Positions 1 through 10,758 of a stretch of 64,000 bases of DNA are shown one piece after another. The stretch is from Acanthaster planci (taxonomy: Eukaryota > Echinodermata > Asteroidea > Valvatida > Acanthasteridae). Each line of letters opens with the position of its first letter. The first letter of the stretch is position 1. The stretch lies in NCBI RefSeq assembly GCF_001949145.1, contig NW_019091401.1, positions 535,866 through 599,865 of the forward strand, in the 5' to 3' direction. Under the pieces are notes generated by a model. The model was not told the origin of the DNA, did no database searches, and saw only the letters and a program-made list of their open reading frames with translations. The translations under genes were made by a program, and so were the position numbers.

Positions 1-190
1 GTCCTGGGAAGCGAGCATCCTGCTCTTCAATCTCGACCATCAGCCGAGCTGTGGGTCAACTAAAGCCCAGAGGCCCTCCACGACCATCCACGAGGGATTT
101 CGCGATGATCGTGTGGCCTTATCTCCATTCTCGCCGAACCTTCCAAAGTATTTCACAAAAGAAACGACAGCGATAACGACATCTTGATTA
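1..190 (+). other. GC-rich edge segment, possible end of a gene cut by the window
   Basis: The first 190 bases are clearly GC-richer than the next kilobase and all three forward frames stay open for 20 to 62 codons from the edge. This would fit the 3' end of an exon whose body lies outside the window. AATAAA follows at 274-279. I cannot choose a frame and recognise no protein, so this is only a possible gene tail. Confidence 0.2.
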
Positions 191-1290
191 TTTCCACCAC
201 TTTCTGTTCGGGTCACGATTCTTGTTTTTTAATCTATAACGAATGTCTCCTAAAGACCTGAGAAAACGAAACCAATAAACAAACAAGATAAAAAACTCCT
301 CATTCCCAATAAGAGGAAGAAAAAAAATCATAAACGAACAAATAAACCCAAACCTCTACACCCGAGAGCACATGACAAGCGGAATCGAGGGAGTACATTT
401 GCATAATTGAATATTCGATTTTAGCTGTTCATCACAGCCCTAGATTTCTTATTATGATTCATGGAAAGAATCTCTCGAGGAAGTTGACCTGAGGAACACA
501 AAGCCATCACGCCCTATCGGAGCAGGCGAAACAGCGTGTGTTATGTGGCACGGTACATGTGAGCTTGCTTTCTATCAAACACTGGGAGACTTTATTTTAG
601 GCCCTGGGCTGTCCTGGGTTTTCTTTGCATACCGGTTCCTTTGATTGTTATGCACTACGAATTACATGAAATGGAAAGTCATATGGCCTTTTATGCCGCA
701 GACTTGAAATACGGCGACGGGTTCTGTTTGCTTCTATCAGACATGTCATTTAGGCTTCACTTCACAGACACCATGGTAAAGTGCTAATTGCGAGATTGAG
801 AGGTCGAAGATAGATATCCATCTACATGTATTTAAAGATATTAGACTCCGTCGAAAACACAAGTCTTCAGCCAATCACTTTCCAACTAGCATGGTAGAAG
901 AAAAGATAAGGAAAAAGAAAACAGATTGTAAAACAACAGAGTAGAAATTAGCTTGGACAACCGTTCACAGATGATTATAAGGAGTTCAAGAATTCAACAA
1001 AACCATTTCAAACTCTTGGTGGAAGCAAATATTTCCATTGTTTAGGTATCAGACAGCAGGGTGCATAACTTTAAGTGATGGGTATGCCTGCGACTGCCTT
1101 TATGTCCTCCGGTAATATCAGTTCTACATAGTGAGTTATACAAAGTCCAGCCCTTCAAGTAAAAACTGAATTATCAAAACGACATGAAATTAACAAAAAC
1201 ACACATCTAACAAATCAAACATTATTCAATATAAAAGTAATTGGCTAGAAGGTAGAGACATGCTTCATGGAGGGAAATTTGGATGTTTCC
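191..1290. other. AT-rich intergenic DNA
   Basis: I see no supported gene here. The stretch is AT-rich with short uninformative open frames on both strands and no matched exon pattern. Confidence 0.5.
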
Positions 1291-1297
1291 TCGTAAT

Positions 1298-1653
1298 GCC
1301 ATTTGTGAGTTAAATTTGAATAAAATCTGGTGCACTGAGTTATCTGACTGCACATAGACATAACGATTTGAATTCCCCAGACTCAGGACACTGTTGCTAT
1401 ACCTCGTGATTCGAGGCAAGCTTTCGCACAGCGACCACCATCTGTGGAATGGACTGGTTCCTTTGAGCCCTTCTTATCCACTGAAAGCAGTGTATTGTTG
1501 CAAGGGGTCTTTTATGTAACTAAGCAAAAGCTTGCCCCGAATCACGAGGTATAGCAACAGTGGTTTTAGTATGGAGAATTCAAATGATTATGTTCATGTG
1601 GATTTAAAGAACTCAGTGTACTAGATTTTATTCACATTTAACTCGCAAAGGGC
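1298..1653. mobile_element. Fold-back (long inverted repeat) element, copy A
   Basis: Two arms of about 130 bases (about 1298-1428 and 1523-1653) are imperfect reverse complements. Both carry the core GAGTTAAAT-TGAATAAAATCT and, further in, a shared stretch reading GCTATACCTCGTGATTCG. The loop is about 95 bases. A shorter relative with the same arm sequence lies at about 26775-26946, so this is a dispersed family, probably a non-autonomous DNA transposon. No target duplication or coding capacity is visible. Confidence 0.7.
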
Positions 1654-1659
1654 TTATTG

Positions 1660-3500
1660 ACACTAACTTTGCAGTTAGTTTTTGTAGGACTCCAAGGGCA
1701 TAACTTTAATCAGGTTCAACGCCCAGTTCAATGCCTTGAAATTGAAAAAGGAACCCACGCCATTTTCAAAAAGGGGTATTCGGTGACCTCGTTTTGTTTT
1801 GAAGTCCCAGTCCTGTGTGAACGCCAGCGCATCGGAAGTGATGTCCTCTCCTCTTTCTCAATCACCGTTTTAAACCCCTACCGGGAAAGGGCGCCGGTTG
1901 AATGGTCTACGTGACCAATCACGCCGTGGCAGTGTCCTCCCCATGCCCGAAGAAATCAGCCGCCGCCTTGTGCTTTCCGTGATTCGCACTTGAATTAGAA
2001 GTGCATTTGCGGAATTGTTCTCTGCGCTCGATTCGCTTCGCCGGGAAGCCAGCGGGCTTGATGACCGAGCTTCACCCGTCAACAAGTACAAGTGTACATC
2101 CGTGCGCACTCCGAGGATGATCAGATTAAGTGGCTAATCTGAGGGGTTCAAAGCCCCCCTCTACCTCCCTGGAGGCGAACATCAGCTGTTTCAAGCTTGC
2201 CCAGGGACTGTTATTGATTTCCGCCCAGCATTTCATGAATTGTAATCACAGTATAGGTAATAATGTTTCAATGTAGATATGGATTGAGTTTGTAGACTTA
2301 GAGGACGGGGAGATACGCTCTCGCACCTCTGATATAGAAATCAATAACAAACTGATTATCGTCTTTCAATAAACACTCCCAGAGGAAACTGGAACAGAGA
2401 GACTTCCTCTGTAAATAAGCAAATTATATGATTCTGGGACATTTTTTTTCTAAAGATGCTGGCTTAGATCACAGAGACAGCAGCGACTCCTTGACTTCGA
2501 TTTTGCTGAAGTCTTGCCTTTTTGCAATAATATACAATCAAGCAATGCCTGCTGTTAAATTAATGGCACAGGCCGCGTCTTGTGGTGTCATTGCAGCCTT
2601 TTCGCATGATACGCCACACACTCTGTACAAGAGTGCTTGTAGCAACAATGTAAAAAATGTTGATCTCCTGCTGAACGCAGTGAATGGCCCTCTATTTCTC
2701 ACCTTCAAAGAAGACAAAAGATCAATTAAAGTTGTCCTCTGACCTTTGGAATAAAAATACTGGTTCAGACCAATTTGTGATCCCAGAAACGCTGTTTTGA
2801 ATTATCGGGTTTGACCTTCCGATAACATTCTGTTTCAAACCGAAGTTGATTCTTCTGAAAGGCCAATTCGGGTCCAGGGGTTTCATAAAAGCACTGTGTT
2901 TGGGCATTTCTGACAGTAATGAACGCGTGACCACAGTAATCAAGGAATTTATGGGGCTGAATGAGAAATGGACCATCCGCTTACGAGATCCCGAGAATTA
3001 ATCACATCTTCGGGCGCCGAAAGTAACTAATGCGCCACATGAATCTCTAAAAATATGCACACACAAGCTGTTTTCTCATTTCGATCCATTGTCTGTTTTC
3101 CATGGCAACGCATCCCATGCGGCAGAAACCGAAGTCTCGCCCCTTCAAAAAAAACCTGTGCCATAAGGACATTCTTGTGTGCGTGAGTATGCAGAGGACG
3201 CCAACTAAACCCTCTTAGATTGACTAGAGGGCCCAAAGGCAACATCGATCCCTAGGAGAGGTATCAACTTTACATCGCTACAACCGGCACCAACGTGATG
3301 TGCGATCAACAAAAACATAGTATTGCCGAGTGAATTTAGTTATTTTATTGACAGCCTGTTATACACAGCCTCCAAGATGATGTTAGTGTTGAACTTTCAC
3401 CAGCTTCCATATAGTCTTTGTTATTACCTTTCGGCTTATATTACCCAAGTCACTGACTCTCTGACTGATGTGTTCATTTTCAAAAATCTCCCTCTGCAGG
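1660..3500. other. Intergenic DNA upstream of the two-helix membrane protein gene
   Basis: A GC-rich patch lies at about 1840-2180, including an 8-bp perfect hairpin at 2121-2142 followed by a GGGG-TTCAAAG-CCCC arm. The rest is AT-rich. Open frames up to about 100 codons (for example 2428-2742) have no recognisable domain and no splice or codon support. The last 200 bases are probably promoter or 5' untranslated sequence of the gene starting at 3537. Confidence 0.4.
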
Positions 3501-3536
3501 TGGAGCTTCAGTGTGTGATACACCAAAGGCTTGACA

Positions 3537-4121
3537 ATGCCCTTCAATTGGAAGCAACTTGTGCCCGGATTCCTCACCAAGCAGGCCGAGAACAACACGG
3601 CCACCGGTCAGAGGACCGGCCGAGCCGCCAGCGCTTGTGAGGGAGACCCTTATGGCGACGGCTCGGAGGTCCGAATCCGGTTATCATCCGAAGCATCGGG
3701 ACAGTATCAGAACAGCCGAAGGTGTAGCAGGCGCTCTGACGTGGATAACGACGATGGTTACGGTTGCGTTGGGACCACTGTGGTAATCTTATTAATCCTC
3801 AGCCCTCCCCTGGTCCTTATAGGGGTGATCCTGCTCACAACGGGCGCCATCCTCAGCAGTGCGCACATCTTTGGATCGGGCATGGCCGTCATTGTGGCCG
3901 GTGTGATTCTAGGAGCAATGTCCGCCTTTGCCTTTGTTCGACTGAGGTCACACCCATCTTCGAGTTCGTCGGCGGGGCGGGTTGCATCGTTGCACCGGGA
4001 CTCTACCGGACAGCACCGCCCGCTGACCCCCCGATCTGCCTCCATTCTCGAGACCACCGATCAGCGGACAGTTGAAATAACATTCTGCACCACGGACGCC
4101 GAGACAACCCGCGACTTATGA
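3537..4121 (+). CDS. Small two-pass membrane protein, unknown function
   Basis: A 194-residue frame in one uninterrupted exon. I start at the ATG at 3537 (context ACAATGC); the frame opens only two codons upstream with a non-ATG codon. Residues about 1-75 are polar, with Arg/Ser/Asp-rich stretches. Two hydrophobic segments follow (about 79-103, rich in Val/Ile/Leu with SPPLVLIG; and about 111-135, with GSGMAVIVAGVILGAMSAF). A Ser/Thr/Arg-rich tail of about 60 residues completes the protein. The shape suggests a hairpin-like membrane protein with both ends in the cytoplasm, but I recognise no family. A good 3' splice site (CCTCTGCAG, ending at 3499) lies 38 bases upstream, so a 5' non-coding exon is possible. 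The coding sequence is much GC-richer than its surroundings, which supports a real gene. No partner gene is adjacent. Confidence 0.6.
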   Translation: MPFNWKQLVPGFLTKQAENNTATGQRTGRAASACEGDPYGDGSEVRIRLSSEASGQYQNSRRCSRRSDVDNDDGYGCVGTTVVILLILSPPLVLIGVILLTTGAILSSAHIFGSGMAVIVAGVILGAMSAFAFVRLRSHPSSSSSAGRVASLHRDSTGQHRPLTPRSASILETTDQRTVEITFCTTDAETTRDL

Positions 4122-6850
4122 GGCAAAAAATGCGTGTTCTCGAGTTTCACTCCGGGGGAAAATCTAGCCTAGCCTTTCGACTGTGCTGACAAGGCGAAGA
4201 AGGGGAACCTCGCTACTCGCCAGTTTCCCCGAACGCATCTTGATAGAAACAAGATTCTCAGATGCAACGGTTTGTCAAGTCGGGGAGAGAAGAATGTTGT
4301 GATAGCAATTTGAGGCCGCTTCTATAATGGAAACCATCGATCGTTCATCATTCTAGAGCGCACCATCCAGCTCTTTGGAAACGTCACCAACAGGCAATGG
4401 ATGTTGGCATGACCTACAAGCCAGTAGAGTGCATGTTAAGACGACTTCGCGGAGTATTTTGCTATTATTTTCAAGCGTATGAAGGATTTGAAGCTGAAGT
4501 GAGAATTTTCTTGATGAGGCTCCATTAATTTCTCATCCTGATAAGGATTATATATGTATACAGCAATTAAAAACGATACATGTATTGTGTTAATGGTTTC
4601 ACAAGGTGGTTTCTGTACGTGAAGGCGAAATGGATTTCCTTGTACATTACGTACATTATCTCTGTACCAGTACTGTAGTTGGGTATAGTGTGAATCAGCC
4701 GCCATGTCAGCAACCTCCACCCAGTAAAAATAATACCAATAATAATAATAATTATAATACAATCTCCCTGCCCCCCTCTGGGTAACTGTGCCATACGAGG
4801 GACTCGTGTCGCTGCTTATTACTGGGCCCTACGAGCTAACTCTGAACATATCAAGATTATACTGCCAATTTAAATCCTGGAGCAAAGTAGTACTGTTGGT
4901 GTTTCAGATGCAGTGACGCTCGTTCAGATCCTTAACAGTTTATAAATAAAATACCGAAAATATATGATGCTTATTATTCATTTAATCTGTTGATATTAAA
5001 GGTGGGTTTAATAGAGCTATGTATACATGCACAGCTACTAACCATTAAACAATGGGCTTAACGACTGTGACTGAAATATCCTCGAGGGTAGTATATGTAA
5101 CCATTGAAATTCCTTTGGGCTTTTTGCTTTAGTACTGTGACTAGTAGCACTAGAAAGTAAACTAATATGTCCATTCCGCTGTACAACGAACCTTTCTGTT
5201 ACATTAACCATAAGATGTTAGGCCCTTGTAGTGGAGAGGTGCCTAACTCTTGGCGCTTCGGATATCCTACATGTTTTCGTATCGCAATTAGAACCTTGAA
5301 ATCAGTTGATGGCGCCAGACTAAACAGACTAATTTTTTTTGATGTCTTGTATCGACCATGTGATTTGTTATTGTCGACGAGTATGCTGTGTTTTACCGTA
5401 GGTATTTCCATTGCAGAATGGCCCAAGATTAAGTGAAACCCAGACAGCATGTAGTCAAGTTTTCTTTCGTAAAACATATTTAAACCAAACATGGATTTTG
5501 GCACCCTGTTTTGTCGAATAGATATCAAGTGTAACTGTTAATTTTGCTTTTGATAAATGTTTGGTTCTCTGTTCATTGATTATTGTTAGCAGGAGTATGA
5601 TGCGATCACCATACTTACATACGAAGTTTTTTAGAGGTTCACAAGCATGAACACAACGCAATGCAAGTAGCGCTTGCAAAAAGGTTTGAGACATGCCTCA
5701 GGCATCTATGGACATGGTTTGAGCCTGACCAGTGGACGCCTTAATCCGTATTTGCTCGTTGAAAGTTTGGTGCGTTAGATCGATATTGCCACCATGCGGT
5801 GCTAAATGCAGGCACTGCCGACAACATACGTACTTGATTATCTATTTGGGTTGGGTCTGCATTTACTGTTTCTCTTGCTTAGCATCAAAATTTACACCCC
5901 CCTCAAAGCCAATATTTCAAATAAAATCGGACAAACACAAACTTCTGTTATCCGTGCAGGTGTGCACCCAGTCTGGTTCTGTAAAGTTGTTTGTGCCTTT
6001 TAGAGCCTGTTACCCATTGCTTGCAAGACAACTTTCAACGCATTCGATTAATCTGCCGGTCCTCAATACTCGAACAGATGAAAAGGACTGTTAGGGTTAA
6101 TCAGATGTATTTTTCTTCGTGTATTTATTTTTAAAATTCACATTTAGCCACTTTACTTTCAGTTAAACCTCAGCTTTAACCCTTCTCTATTAAACAATTT
6201 TTAAAAACAACTTCAGCAATCACAATTCATGTACAATTTTGCAAAACATATTAATCGTTTAGAAACTTACGTATGATACTTCCCATGCAGATGAATGAGA
6301 TGATATTCCAATGCATGTTTTTTCCAAACAAAAGAACTTCCTTTGGTGACTGAGGGATTTCAAAGAGTAAACTTGTACTTCCAAGGTTGTAAACGTAAAC
6401 TTCATTTGAAGAGGCAGAGAACTGCAGTTTGCAAATCAGTCACTCAAGCTTGATGGTGTAAAAGGTCCCCAGCTCCGTATCGTCATATCGATAGCCTTTG
6501 CTAACTTAAATTTAGCGTAGCGCCTATTTCCACAACTAACATATAGATATAAATCCATTTGGACCGTGAGACAGTGTGTGCCGTGCGATACACTGATGGT
6601 GTCGACTGCATGTCTGTAGCTGTGTGCGACTTGGTGCAGAGCATGTGTGCTTGTGAATGAAAAATAGTTGTGCACCCAGCCGAGGAGTTACTCAACGGCT
6701 TGGGACAGGAATGAAGCATTAATGTACATGCAAATGTACATAGCCAGCCAACGTTGGACAAATGATGGAATTCATCTCACTGCTCTCAAAGCATCAGTAA
6801 AGCCTTTTTGTTCTTTTGGACAATAAAAGTGGAGGGAGGGACGTGGTTTA
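4122..6850. other. Intergenic DNA with an ATA microsatellite
   Basis: This stretch holds the 3' flank of the membrane protein gene, a short (AAT)n tract at about 4735-4757, and an AATAAA at 4945-4950 that may be too distant to be its polyadenylation signal. Open frames of up to 120 codons (5199-5528 minus, 5732-6094 plus) show no domains and no codon bias I can recognise. Confidence 0.45.
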
Positions 6851-6854
6851 AATC

Positions 6855-6957
6855 GGAGAAACGACTCATAAGGTGGAGATTCTTTGATTCAAATGGTTCG
6901 GAAGTTCGCGTCCTCGCCCATCAAAGCAAAGAATCTCCACTTTTTCGTCGTTTCTCC
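6855..6957. repeat. Inverted repeat (hairpin) of about 32-base arms
   Basis: GGAGAAACGAC...TGGAGATTCTTTG at 6855-6886 is repeated in reverse complement at about 6927-6957, with a 40-base spacer. It sits just before the point where similarity to the upstream flanks of receptor copies 2 and 3 begins, so it may mark a duplication edge or a small fold-back element. Confidence 0.6.
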
Positions 6958-8361
6958 TTAACAGAAAACACCAGCAATCAAAATTGAATTGCCTCTACTT
7001 GCTCCCTCTTCATAACTAGTCAATTTCAAAACTCTAGAAAAATTAGTTTTTTTAAATCTCTGACAAAAGTTAAGGCATGAAATCTGCTGCTTTTCCAATT
7101 TGTGGTGCAGAAGCTACGTTCAATTTACCGTGTAGCAAAATTGACAATGTAGAGTTTGCCTGTACAACTATCCCTGACCTTATGCTACAAATTCATCCCG
7201 AAAACAAATACAGAAAAATCACCATCTTTTTATGTCAACATCTCTGTCTAATTATGTTACATAACCAGTCCTAAGCAGACTCATCTTACCACTGCTACCG
7301 TGAAATGCGTTTCAATTTGATTAGCACTGAATGGAAGACAGCAGCGGTGATTCTACATGGCGTAGAACCTGACTATGCAATAGGTGTAATCAACGTGGCA
7401 TACATCTAAAAAAAATTGCTTTTCCCATGAGGGCGCTGTGCATGGTTTATGGCTGATCATTACCCTTGCTTATACGGCTTGTTTCCGTTAAACTTTAAGA
7501 CATTTCAACATCTCAAAGAACAGTGACGTAAATAACCTGAGGTTTTCAGGAAAACAATTTCCCCACGCAGTACTCAAAGTTTCGGCTGTTCACTTTCCAC
7601 TCATCCTGAAATGAAACCATTTCTCTGTGATAACAAATAGATAACCTGATTCCACCTTCATAAATGTAAGAAAATAACCCCATCACGTCCTTATCAACGC
7701 ATAAAGTGAGGTGGGAACAATCTGGTATAGGAAATTGATAATTCGAACGCAGACCGACCCAAAGCGAGTTTACATAAAGCAGTAAATGGGCACACACTTT
7801 AACTTATATTCATAAATACCTCATCTCCCTATTCAACAACGTGTAACTTAACAGTGTATTAATATACAAATAACGAATGTTTGAGTGCGATAGTAAGAAC
7901 GAACGCGAAACATTTATTATTTATATTAGACAACACCTGCATAAATCCTCATCATCTGATTTTCTGTGAGTATTAATCAACTGATTCCAACTGGAAGTAG
8001 TCCAGTTCAGTGAATCCGTTACTTTTCCGACATAATAGCCAGAGCTCATTAATAATCATTTGGCAGCAATTTATCTGTTTCCTTAGTTCCTTGCATCAGC
8101 ATTACTTACAATAATTGTAATTATTTTGTAGAATTGTGCTCGGCAGAGCTTGATAATTCGTCAATTGCCATAAAGAAACTTGCGCAACTAGAAGTTGCAG
8201 TACAAATGATCCACAGGTGTTTGTTATTCGTTTTTAACGAACAGAATTTTTGCAGTCGGCGTGCACGTCGCGCGCGTCGTGTGCGTGCTTCCGGTTGGTA
8301 ATAAATAATTCAATGCCATGTGATCAACGATCCACCAATTTGATGACGGGGATTAATGCAG

Positions 8362-8692
8362 TTGTAAAACATTTTATAATGCCCGCTGAGAAGTGATAAT
8401 GACCGATGCGTAAATCACTCGCTGGCACCTTGATGCGAGGCAGTTTAATCGATTCTTATCGGTCAAGAGTCTGTGTGCACGCCGCTCGCCAGGCGCGTGC
8501 TAAGTCCATATAAGAAGATTCTTTTGGGCAAGGAATATACCATAAAATGGGACATGGGGTGTTCCGGAAAATGAAAGTAAAATTCTAGAACGAAAGCATT
8601 GGAAATCCATCATATATTGACTTCTTTTGACTCTCTGATTAAAAAGGTACTTAGGTCTATGAGAGGGAATAAATATGTTCTTGGCCGGCCAA
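8362..8692 (-). mobile_element. Dispersed repeat, inverted relative to 12061-12335
   Basis: Read on the minus strand, this segment matches 12061-12335 over most of its length, with small indels. Shared landmarks include CATATTTATTCCCT, TTCTAGAATTTTA, CCATTTTATGGTATATTC, GGTGCCAGCG-GTGATTTACGCA and ATTATCACTTCTCAGCGGGC. Two inverted copies 3.4 kb apart flank exons 1 and 2 of receptor copy 1. It is probably a non-autonomous transposon; I see no coding potential. Confidence 0.7.
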
Positions 8693-8709
8693 GCACATAT
8701 TTATTCCCT
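8664..8709. repeat. 46-base near-perfect palindrome centred on GGCCGGCC
   Basis: AAGGGAATAAATATG and its complement flank TTGGCCGGCCAA; only one base pair in each half fails to match. It lies at the end of the dispersed repeat, consistent with a junction between two element termini. Confidence 0.8.
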
Positions 8710-9057
8710 TAATAAAAGTGGCACTTCTCATCTGAATGCAAACCCTCTCCAACAAATATGAAATTCATTTGGTATGCAAGCAGTACTTCTAAATACAATC
8801 AGTTCTAAAATCCAATTCAAGCAGTACCATATCCTCAAATGCCATCCCATTCAACCAAGGACCCCAGCAAAGCTCATCACGTGAATGTACGGGCCAGTAT
8901 ACTACATCGAGCTTGTACAACATGGGTTCCAACAAAGCCTGATGATCAGTGCCCCAGTTTACAAAAGTCCCCTTTTCTAAAAGGCTTCCCGTTACTCGGG
9001 CTGTTATATCTGTTGTTTCAAAACACTTCAAAAAAATTCTGTAAAATCTAATCAGTC

Positions 9058-9260
9058 AAGAATCAATATTTTTGTACGTTCGTTCGTATTTTACAACTGG
9101 CTTTGCCACTGTTTTGTTGGATGTCTTTTGCCGGCGATTGGATAGATTTGACATAGCTCGCCAAGTTGTCTAAGTGTCCCGTGTTTCCTGTCAAAAAAGC
9201 TCAACTTCGTACTCAAAACAGTTGTAAACTACGAATGAACGTACAAAAGTATTGATTCTT
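9058..9260. mobile_element. MITE-like element with 42-base terminal inverted repeats
   Basis: Arms 9058-9099 and 9219-9260 are reverse complements with three mismatches in 42 bases and contain TTTTGTACGTTC and TTTACAACTG. The 203-base size, long inverted ends and lack of coding capacity fit a miniature inverted-repeat transposon. I see no clear target duplication. Confidence 0.7.
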
Positions 9261-10485
9261 GGCGGCCGAAGTGAGGAGGAAGAGGGTCACTGCCCCCTTT
9301 TTCCGACTAGGGGGTAATATCCCCCACTTTCTGAAAGAGGGCGTGTTTTTCTGTGTTTTATTTTTTAGTACTCACCGCATAGGCACGCGTTTATAATGGC
9401 ATCAATGGCGCGTTTGACGCGCAGCACGCTGAGTACGCGCAATGAATTTATTCCTTAATGTATGGTCTTTGCATACACGCAGATCGCGTGCAAGAACCCG
9501 TTTGGAAAGCTTACTACCATCTGCCTTTCTTTTGCCACTTGGGGGTGCACTTCAATTCGGGGCGGATAGACATTTTCTAGTGATGGATGGTGCTGAACCT
9601 ATGATGTGTTGTGATGGTAATGAGTGCATAGTGTTGTGATGGTAATCTACTTATTCAAGATAAACTAGTCAAGCATGCAGTGTTTGCACGTGTGCTTGCA
9701 CGTGGTTGAAGCTGCCCGTAGGAATATATACGATCACCGTGGCCAAGGCGGTCCACACGTAGTGGTATTGTTTACATTTAGTCACGTGGGTGAAAAAGGT
9801 CTATCAGCATGTATTCCACCAAATGGTCGGACTTCTGTCCCATGATCCCACGGGGTATTTACAATAAGACATGCCATAATCAGGAAGGATCATAGAAATA
9901 TTTCTGTAAATACCGAATTTGGGACTGGTAGTTTCCAGTTCGAGGTATTTTTTTCACAAAAAGCACCAAATTGCCGATTGGATAGAGGCTGGCGGCTATA
10001 TAAGAGCTGAGCGCATAGTTTTACTACTATTTTGGGGGTATCGTCGGGGAAAGGCGAATAAAAAAAAATCGCGTGGCTAACCCCCGTAAAATTGAAACGA
10101 ACAGTAATCTTCAGGCCATAATTTTGAATTTCCAGTGAAAAAACGGAGGCCAACCTGTTCCCGGCGCTATTTCGGCGCTGATTTTGTACTGTTTCCTAGG
10201 GGCCTTTATTTGGTGTAGTGCAACCATCATATCCGATTTGTAAGTGTGCCGTCACTTCAGTTTAAACCACACCAACTTCACATAGAGATACATGTACATG
10301 GAGCCTTGTAACCGGCAGTTAACGCGCAACTCGAATGCCCATCCAATGGAAATTTGCAAACATTGGTGCGTGTGTGTGCATGACAATGTCACTTACGAAC
10401 ATGATAGCAATAATAGCCACTAAGACAAGCTTCTGACGGGATGAAAACACAGCTTGTGAAACTTCCTTGTTGGTGACAACCAACG

Positions 10486-10758
10486 ATGTTTACTGTCCAG
10501 CAGAGAGCGGTCACCAAGGCACTCGGCCTTTTTTTGGCTGTGTTCCCGGTGCTCGGATCTGCAGGATACAACAACACTGACAACGCCACTGCTTTCGGCG
10601 CAAAATGCGTGGTTCACATAGGCGGTATGTTCGCTTTTCCCAACAGTCCTTTGATAGGTATGCAACAAAAGGTAGCGCAGACGGCACTGGACCATATCAA
10701 CAGCTTGGACGGGATCCTAGACGATTACCACCTGATCATGAGATGGAACTGGACTGGG
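10486..10758 (+). CDS. Copy 1 exon 1: signal peptide and start of ligand-binding domain
   Basis: 91 codons ending in phase 0 before GTAGGT. Residues 1-26 form a signal peptide: a basic start (QQRAVTK), a hydrophobic core (ALGLFLAVFPVLG) and a small-residue cleavage region (SAG). Two N-glycosylation sequons (NNT, NAT) follow, then the first flytrap strand (HIGGMFAFPNS) and helix (AQTALDHINSLDGIL). Counterparts are 29829-30101 and 44698-44967; the last is one codon shorter. Copies 2 and 3 have an extra Cys near the mature N-terminus that copy 1 lacks. Confidence 0.85.

Larger units (their letters stand above)
6960..10485. other. Upstream flank of receptor copy 1, partly duplicated
   Basis: Blocks at about 6965-7560 and 8815-8960 align by eye with about 27300-27640 and 27820-27990 (before copy 2) and with about 41895-42400 and 42410-42540 (before copy 3). 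Non-matching segments hold transposon material (8362-8709 and 9058-9260). Only the last 50 or so bases before the start codon resemble the other two copies, so the proximal promoter of copy 1 is largely different. No separate gene is supported. Confidence 0.55.

Noticed and set aside
2113-2170. tRNA-like structure: 8-bp hairpin followed by a GGGG-TTCAAAG-CCCC arm
   Set aside because: No D-arm, the acceptor ends do not pair and the anticodon loop has the wrong size, so it is not a functional tRNA. A tRNA-derived repeat remains possible.
3758-4075. Alternative frames of about 100 codons overlapping the two-helix protein gene
   Set aside because: Shadow frames of GC-rich coding sequence without membrane or domain structure.
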